Positions 57,233 to 64,000 of a stretch of 64,000 bases of DNA are shown here, in pieces. A program made the position numbers and the translations under genes. The notes under the pieces are model-generated. The model was not told where the DNA came from, ran no database searches, and saw only the letters and a program-made list of their open reading frames with translations. Source of the DNA: Pelodera strongyloides (taxonomy: Eukaryota; Nematoda; Chromadorea; Rhabditida; Rhabditidae). Where the stretch lies: NCBI GenBank assembly GCA_036852015.1, contig JAANDG010000084.1, positions 186,001 to 250,000 of the forward strand, in the 5' to 3' direction. How positions within the stretch are numbered: position 1 is the first letter of the stretch; the number at the start of each line of letters is the position of its first letter.

Positions 57233-57310
57233 ACACGTTTTATTTTATTATTTTTTGTTACAATAAATGTGATAAATTTATTGGCAATTACGGCCCAACA
57301 AAGAACATAA
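57233..57310 (+). repeat. Dispersed ~85-bp repeat, second copy
   Basis: Matches 48262-48350 (GTTACAATAAATGTGATAAA and TTACGGCCCAACAAAGAACA) with a few short gaps. Confidence 0.75.
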
Positions 57311-57737
57311 GTAGATAAGGGCTGAGTGGCATAGTTCATTACATACACAGCTTGCGAGCAGGAGCAGATTAGCACGAGAAAAAGGCGAGGGTACTCTATA
57401 CTTGGCATTATATGTTATATCGCAATCAGCTGACTCGTACTTATGCTCAAAACGCTAAACTAAGCTATACTACTCATCTCCCAGAGGAAAGCGAAAAAAA
57501 AAAGAAATCGTATGTAAATTAGTCACTCACTAAAGGAATTACGTTGTCGTGAAAGACAATTGGTATCAAATCACTAGTTAGTAAAATCATAACCTAAACA
57601 TAAACAGCATCTTTACATGCATTATATAGTTACTAAGTACTATAAAACTAGACCCGTATATGCTCAAAACTTATCTCCTATTGCTGAGAACTACCATCTA
57701 TCATATTACTGTCGAGTTCACAGTTCACTAGACAAAG

Positions 57738-57872
57738 ACCATAGGCCATATTCACCACTCCGATTCCCTCGGGGAAACATTCCCTCAATTCCCTGCGGAC
57801 AGAAAATAGCACTCTAAAGTGAGACACGCAGAGAAAAATACGGGGAATTGATTTGTGAACATGGCCTATATC
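57738..57872. repeat. Repeat family D copy 3
   Basis: Ends TAGGCCATATTCACCACTCC and GAATTGATTTGTGAACATGG with the family core CCCTCGGGGAAAC and AGCACTCTA. Confidence 0.8.
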
Positions 57873-58092
57873 ATACTAAAAAAGGTCAAGTAAATCTTCC
57901 ACTAATGATAAGAAAAAGGGCAGTTTTACTTGCACAAATCTGACAAGGGAATAGTTAGCGAATGCAAAAGTCATTAGGAGCACCTAAGCTTAAATAAAGG
58001 CTATTAAACATTAAACATAATTACCCTTCTTCTTCAAACCTTCACAATCGCTGACTACTACCGGGAATTCTGGAATTCACTCACTCCAGCAA

Positions 58093-59028
58093 TCACTGAT
58101 CAGTTCGACGGCAACCCACGCAGACTTTCATACGACGAAGTGGAAGCGGATCGTCCGGAGAACACCTGGAACAACAGTCAAATGTAACATGAGAAATCAG
58201 TATATATGTACCATTCATGGGTTTATGGTGCTCGGCTAATATATACGCACTTGGTCTTGGTCTCAAAGTCTCCCCTGCTTCTGTCCTTATCTTGGTTTCA
58301 TTTTTTAAGTTGGTTTCATTTTGTTTCAAACATCTTATTCTGTGTGCTTTTGTGCGCGTCACCCTCTCTGTTAATCTCCGACCCAATGCGCGCCCAAATT
58401 ATGGCTTTCGACCCCACCTCCGACGCTAAATATGACTGAAATTTGCAGTGCCGACCCTTTAGCAGTACAAATAGTGTAGCAGTACAGTATGAAGCAGCAG
58501 TGAACGCATGCCACCCAACTGACCCAAGTATGACCCAGGTCCGACCCAACTGGCGCGCTTGCAATCCTTCCGCATGCACGTCGCATTTTTCAAGATGATT
58601 TTTTCAATTTTTTTTGAAGTTCTGCACTTTCTGGTTTTTTTTCGAATTTGTTTCTATTTCCTTTATTATTTCCTCTATTAACTTATTGCTATCACAGGTA
58701 CCATTGCTTCACTTACTGGTGCGCGTTCAAGCAAGCAAACAAACGGAAGGAAACACGATAAAGTAAGTAAGTTTATGTTGTGGTAAGAGTAGGGTTCTCA
58801 TCGGTCACTACAGATAGACTCAGCCGTAGAAGTAACAGTCAAATGTAACATTAGAAATCAGTATATATGTACCATTCATGGGTTTATGGTGCTCGGCTAA
58901 TATATATGCACTTGGTCTCAAAGTCTCCCCTGCTTCTTTCCTTATCTTTCTCTAAGTTGGTTTCATTTTGTTTCAAACGTCTTATTCTGTGTGTGTCGGT
59001 TTTTGTGCGCATCACCCTGGTGTAAAAA

Positions 59029-59081
<53 letters not shown>

Positions 59082-62000
59082 CATAAAATTGCAAGAAAAT
59101 AAGTATGTTCAGTACTGCACATTTAGTCGAGGTGTCGAGGACAGTGTTTTTATGTGAATTAGTATTTTTATGTGAAACACAAATTCTTGAATAATGGCAA
59201 CCTGTCCAACTTTCAGGAGACTATCTATTTACAAGCACACATCGCGTCATACATCACATTAGGAACTACTAAAGAACCTTCTTCGCCCTTAAACACTTAA
59301 CCGTTAACCCAACCCAACTGCCAACCTGTTTCCACAAAGAGTGCAATCTGGCATCCGTTGCATATGTTTCGTGAGATGCGCTACTAGGGAACTAGTGGAT
59401 GGAAATCGTCTAGTGCACAGGTGACAACGAGGTTCAGCGAGACGAGAAGGATCACAACGTCGAGTATACTTCTGAAAAGTAACATAAATAAATTCCATAT
59501 GTTGAACAATAAACCCATAAAGTTAGTCCATAGAATTGATGTCAATCGCAAAGATACACATTTAGGTTAGGGTAAGGTTGATACTGAAAAGTTGACATGA
59601 ATAAGTTTCCATATATCAAGGTTTTCCGCAATGAGTCATGAGTCGACAGACTTTGAGTTTGACACATTTTACATTTATGGTAATCTTCACGTGTTCATGA
59701 ATTACAAATTCAAGGTAATCTTGGAATACGATTGAACAACCGTTATTCTGTAAATGCATAATTTTATACGATCTTTGAGTTTCTCCTTGTGCTCCATTAA
59801 TAATGTATTCAGTGCAACAATACATGCAGCCTATGGAACATAACTAAGACATTTTGAAATATCAATGAGAAGTGTGAATCCTTGATTATTGAAAAAAGGT
59901 CTTGTTACAGCGACAACAGAAAGCCGCGAATACGCACTCAAACCGGGCTCTTGCGCCCCCGTCTTACAATCAAATTCTACTTCTACGTCTACGTAAACGT
60001 TTGACTTGTCCATTACCATTACGGACACCGCTAAAACCGTCATCTAGTATTCGACTACTCTGACTACGAATCAATTGTTGGCCTTGCGGAAGCAGTACGA
60101 CCAGTACCGTTCTGACTTGAGCAAGCTCCATCTCCAAACAAAGTGCAATGACGAGGAGACGTATGAAGGATTACGTAGAGAATTAAGAGAATGGAGATAT
60201 ACGGTCAGTTCCTCTTGGATGGCCGATCTTGCAGATAATCAAGAAAATCAGAAGAAATTGTGGGCCCGTTTGCAAACTTCCTCACGCATTGCTAACAGCA
60301 TTTATGTTTGTTGAAAGTTAACTTTCCGTGCCTTCGAACACTCATCCAGTTGCCGCTCGGCGCTCTTGTATATAACCCTTTTCCGCTGAGATCTCCACTC
60401 GCTCGCCCTATTGCAGCGAAAAGTTTCGGTTAACACACAATACATTTGGAGCACCGTCCGGGAAAAGAGCCAGGGCAGCCAAGGGGCAAGCGCGTATTGC
60501 ACGATACGGTTATATTGTCACTATCATATTGCTTGGCGTATTCTACTGAGTTCGGTGTGCCCTGTCCTGTGATAGAAAGTGATGAGAGATTAGAAGGGGG
60601 CAACCATTCATTTCAGGGCGCGTTCGGGATTGCGAAAAGAAAGAAAATAAATCAAAAAAGTAGTTCGGGATGGCCCTTAAAAATTTTCCGAAATCTCCAC
60701 AGTAGGAGGAAATTCGTTGTGGGACCGCACAGGCACAGTACACTATTTGGAGCAACTCTCGAATATTTTTCCCGCAGGCGCTTGTGCTACATTAATTCTC
60801 GTTACTAAAGAGTTGATCCAAATAGTGTACTGTGCGGTCCCACAACGAATTTCCTCCTACTGTGGAGATTTCGGAAAATTTTTAAGGGCCATCCCGAACT
60901 ACTTTTTTGATTTCTTTTCTTTCTTTTCGCAATCCCGAACGCGCCCTCAATATTATTATGGAGAACGAAACGAATGAAAACGGATATAAATAAATGGAAT
61001 CTTTTTATAAACAATAATTTTACTTTTACAAACCTTGATAATTTTCCTCGCCGCGGGAATACCACTCGCTTGACTCGCTTCATTTTTAGCTGCACTTCCC
61101 ATCACATCCTGAACAGCATAATCTATGAGCACACGAACGTATGTACTACAACATAAGCACAAAAGAAAGGAGTCCGTAACTCCGAGAGGATAGAGCCCGT
61201 AACTCCGAGTAAATAGATATATAATATATACAAAAAGGAAAATTTCCAATCGTCAATAGACCACTATACTTATTACATTATAATAAACTCATACCCGAGT
61301 ACCCTTGCTATATTGTGTCATGAAGAGCATTGCATTGTCTTGGAAAACCTACCGAGTGTGCTTATTCTATTCGACCATCTATAACATAATAGAACTCACT
61401 TCGTTCATGTGGTCCTCTTGAGTTAGATGCGGTGGTGGTTCCACACTACTCAACGATTGGGCAACCAGAGGGGTCGGGTAGTACAGCTCCTCCTCGTAGT
61501 ACTCTGAAATTAAAGAATATAAGAATTGTAGACCAGTATCAGGACACAGAACAAAACATTTTTGTGAAGTGTATCTTAGGGTTATCTTTTGATATCTGTT
61601 TTACGTATCATTACCATTATCATTAATAAAAAAATATCCAATCCAACTGTTCATTTAATGCACATACATACAATTCAAGGTCCAAAAACATTAGACCAAA
61701 ATCACTGAAGTAAAGACAAAACTATAAGACAAAACACAAGGTACAAATTTAAATTAAACGAATATAAAGATGGAGCCCCCCCCCCCTCACCCAGACGAGC
61801 AAAAAAAGCAGTGCGGAATTTAAAAAAATGTAACCCTTACTGGACAGCTGCGTTCTCCTCGTTGGATCCAATCCCACCAACACCTCATCGTCGTCCAAGT
61901 ACAACATCTGAAAGAAGGAGTCTGTGAACGTGTGAACATTTCCATTTAGATTAACTTATTAACTATTAACTACAAAATGACGAATTCCATTCTAAGTTCA

Positions 62001-63651
62001 AAACGATACACAGTGTTATTCAGCTCCATAAACATCACGTTCGTACCTCCTTCTTCATGCCTGGTCCTTCTTCGTACAAACCATAATACGCGTCCATGTG
62101 ATGAGATGCGTCGCGTCTAAAGTAAAGCACTATTGTTAGTTTCCCAAGTATCATTCCCATGCTTGTTCGAATAAATCAAACATGATTTCCATGCAGTCGC
62201 ATGCGTAATTTGTAGCCTACTAGGTAGTGTCCAAACAATATGAATCCACCCACAGTACAATCTAATTCATTATACATACACCAATTTCCGAATGTATATG
62301 ACCTGAACAAATCCAGGGGCAGGGGTGGTAGGTCTGTGTTTAACCCACCACTTTACGCTCAGCGATGCGACGGAGATAAGACTTTAGCATAAAATATCAT
62401 TAAATTGTACCGTAGTTCCGTTGTCGGTGGAGCGTAGGCGTTGATTGGTCTGCATGCAATGTGATGTCCACACAGTGGGTCTCCTCTGCTCAGAATCTGA
62501 GTTCCCGACAAGTGTATCGTGCGAATCACGTCCTTGATATGCGCTGAAAGAAACAAAATATCAAATGGTTGATAACCAGAACGACTATAGTGAGAGCGTG
62601 AATCTCGCTCGTAAATGAAATGGAGATGTTTTATTTAACTTACGCGATCTGGACAGGTTATAGGGAAACTAGGGAACATATTAATATTTAACTCAAACAA
62701 ATTTAAAAAAAATCCAAAGGTTTATTGGTTTACTGGATCATTGAGTGAAGAGGAGAATGATAAATAGACTACGACTGTACGACTCACTCTCCGTTTTCGC
62801 CTTTCTACAACCCAAACACGAGTAGAACTTGGTGCCATCAAACGACGTCCTATTCATGTGAAATTCATAGAAAATGTGCGGATTTCCGGGTATTGGAATA
62901 ACGGCAACAGGGTGTTTCTGGCGACCCTGAATGAATATTTTGAACAGTAAGAGTAGTGTTACAAAACATAGCTGGATATAAAACGGTGGACGAAATCAAT
63001 ATCAAGCACAACCAGCTCCATATTCACTCCGAACATCTCATCCCTTGAACGTTACTTCAACTTCATATATTTCAGTGAAACCTATGATTGATACATTTCT
63101 TCGCTATCGCTAAGCTAACAAGGGTAGAAGCGCGACATTAGTGAAAGCTGGCAAAAAAAAGGAAAAACAACGACACCGCATGGAAAGAGCAGGTTCAAGA
63201 GGACTTCAAACCCACAATTAGCTAGCAGTAAGCAGTAAGCGTCGAGAATACTCTTTGCCGTATGATCGGGTTATTGTTTTACTAATAACTCTGCCAAGCT
63301 GTACGCTATATATATATTACAATTACACTCTCACACTTCATTTTACGACTTGACCAAAATTGGCCATCTGTGAATGAACTACAAGGAGTTCGAAAACTGA
63401 TAGCTGAGCTCATAACTGGCTTCTAAAAATAATGAGCTCAAACAAGTAGTTCACACCTGGGCACAATACACATCGTGGCTGGTTTATTTCCCAAAAGAAG
63501 TAAGTTCCCAGAAACATATGGATAAATACAAACAAAAAAAGTAGTAACTCACGCGGACTTTATAGTTAGAGGCTCGAAAGTGGACTTGAATGCCTGGAGG
63601 TGGTGGTGGAGGCTTGAGCGAAGTCGGTCTCGCATGCCTCGATTGAGCAGC
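58093..63651 (-). CDS. Zinc-finger protein: FLYWCH-like region, C2H2 finger and CxxC pair; 5' end beyond window
   Basis: Nine exons in transcription order: 63651-63553, 62926-62788, 62543-62411, 62116-62047, 61907-61841, 61503-61400, 61108-61034, 59471-59326, 58165-58093; all phases agree, 302 codons to TGA. After a Pro-rich start (SLKPPPPPPGIQVHFRAS) comes FDGTKFYSCLGCRKAK, then GDPLCGHHIACRP, a C-x2-C...C-x-H-H-x2-C layout resembling FLYWCH-type zinc modules. A linker with Tyr/Glu clusters (MDAYYGLYEEG, LDDDEVLVGLDP) follows. A textbook C2H2 finger (CHLCTRRFPSTSSLVAHLTKH, CX2CX12HX3H, read in parts 59400-59460) follows, then CTLC...CVGC. Probably a nuclear, nucleic-acid-binding protein; the exact family is not recognised. 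Intron 7 (1.6 kb) contains an opposite-strand open frame and a large hairpin. Confidence 0.75.
58173..58366 (+). repeat. Direct repeat, copy 1
   Basis: AACAGTCAAATGTAACAT, ATATGTACCATTCATGGGTT and TTGGTTTCATTTTGTTTC recur in order at 58834-59019. This copy begins 7 bases from the acceptor of the last exon of the minus-strand gene. Confidence 0.85.
58834..59019 (+). repeat. Direct repeat, copy 2
   Basis: Same order of segments as copy 1, about 660 bp downstream, with small internal deletions. It is followed at once by a TTA microsatellite. Confidence 0.85.
59027..59082 (+). repeat. (TTA)n microsatellite
   Basis: About 18 TTA/ATT units, intronic. Confidence 0.95.
60048..60314 (+). other. Isolated coiled-coil open frame opposite the zinc-finger gene
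   Basis: An 88-codon open frame follows an acceptor-like CATCTAG and ends in TGA. It reads as strongly charged helical protein (LRKQYDQYRSDLSKLHLQ, RRELREWRYTVSSSWMADL, NQENQKKLWARLQT). It has no ATG near its start. Either it is the last exon of a plus-strand gene whose other exons I cannot find, or a gene fragment inserted into the intron. I do not recognise the family. Confidence 0.4.
60616..60951. repeat. Hairpin element with ~130-bp inverted arms
   Basis: AGGGCGCGTTCGGGATTGCG at the left is mirrored by CGCAATCCCGAACGCGCCCT at the right. The arms are nearly identical through TTCCGAAATCTCCACAGTAG and GGACCGCACAG. The loop is about 65 bp. No coding capacity. It lies in intron 7 of the zinc-finger gene. 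Confidence 0.9.
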
Positions 63652-64000
63652 CTAAAATAGAATTATTATATTATCGCAACCGCAACAAACGAAGAATTTG
63701 GTGATTAGTTACATGATGATGCTCAGGAAAGAATGACAACAGCGGTCGAACACAAATGGCAATTATCAAAGCTTATAGCTTATTCATTTTCTGTGCTAAT
63801 TACGCTAGGAATGATTTTGAAACAAAAAGCTTATTCTCAAGCTCAAGGGTAATTGTGCTCATTATATGACGACAATTTTACATATAGTACATTGTAATGC
63901 ATTTGTCCATATACATATACGTATCACAAAACGTGTGGCACGCCGGTTTGTTTAACATCTCAAATAACAGTTGATCACTTAAAACACCTCTAACAAATCA

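Larger units (their letters stand above)
54749..58092. other. Intergenic region with repeats
   Basis: It holds repeat E (54838-55072), a possible isolated exon at about 55086-55240 (FGRTQDAVDAFYSARYQTVE in frame, ending at a donor), MITE C (56253-56478), the 85-bp repeat (57233-57310) and repeat D (57738-57872). A TATAAATA at about 55941, about 45 bases after a GC-rich stretch, looks promoter- or LTR-like but no body was identified. The remaining sequence is AT-rich without features. Confidence 0.4.

Noticed and set aside
1..64000. CRISPR arrays, bacterial operons or phage genes
   Set aside because: No regularly spaced identical repeats with unique spacers and no prokaryotic gene structure; the repeats are eukaryotic inverted-repeat elements and microsatellites.

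Overview
This 64 kb window is animal nuclear DNA and most likely nematode. It is AT-rich, its genes are cut into many short exons (mostly 60-150 bp), and its introns are packed with short inverted-repeat elements. There is no prokaryotic gene organisation. I assembled the exon models by hand. For each main gene I required GT..AG borders (one 3' splice site is a weak AAG), consistent intron phase and family-like protein sequence, and all junctions listed meet the phase requirement. A nematode origin is an inference from gene order, the splice-acceptor sequences just upstream of start codons and the repeat landscape. The species cannot be named.

Layout from left to right. (1) 243-4006, minus: CDK5RAP1, a mitochondrial radical-SAM tRNA methylthiotransferase. 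The N-terminus is present and the C-terminus runs off the left edge. (2) 4699-15063, plus: MAU2/SCC4, the cohesin-loader subunit, complete in 19 exons and 584 aa. (3) 15818-30449, plus: cytosolic phenylalanyl-tRNA synthetase alpha (FARSA/fars-1), complete in 18 exons and 589 aa. It begins about 750 bp after the MAU2 stop in the same direction, an operon-like arrangement. A Ty3/Gypsy retrotransposon (19414-24234) sits in its intron 6. (4) 30450-37310: no gene recognised; CT/GA microsatellites and repeat debris. (5) 37311-47331, plus: a large secreted-type protein, at least 23 exons and at least 944 aa. Two six-cysteine-type, chitin-binding-like modules flank a Pro/Thr-rich middle; the first exon was not found. 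(6) 50231-51888, plus: fragments of an ORC3-like gene with both ends unresolved. (7) 53842-54748, plus: a 146-aa protein I do not recognise. (8) 58093-63651, minus: a gene with a FLYWCH-like Cys/His region, a C2H2 finger and a C-terminal CxxC pair; its 5' end lies beyond the right edge.

The most striking coding observation is that FARSA starts with a short eEF1B/GST-C-like module spliced in phase onto the normal PheRS-alpha N-terminus. The most striking non-coding features are: a 750-bp palindrome with tRNA-like units inside CDK5RAP1; an 870-bp fold-back element with 250-bp near-identical arms in a MAU2 intron; a MITE family (called A here) with at least ten copies, several ending 15-25 bp from splice acceptors; a copy of a CDK5RAP1 coding exon inside a neighbouring intron; and a tandem duplication that copies the splice donor of MAU2 exon 18.

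The recognised genes serve unrelated housekeeping jobs: tRNA modification in mitochondria, cohesin loading, tRNA charging and origin recognition. Apart from the possible MAU2-FARSA operon, nothing suggests a shared pathway.
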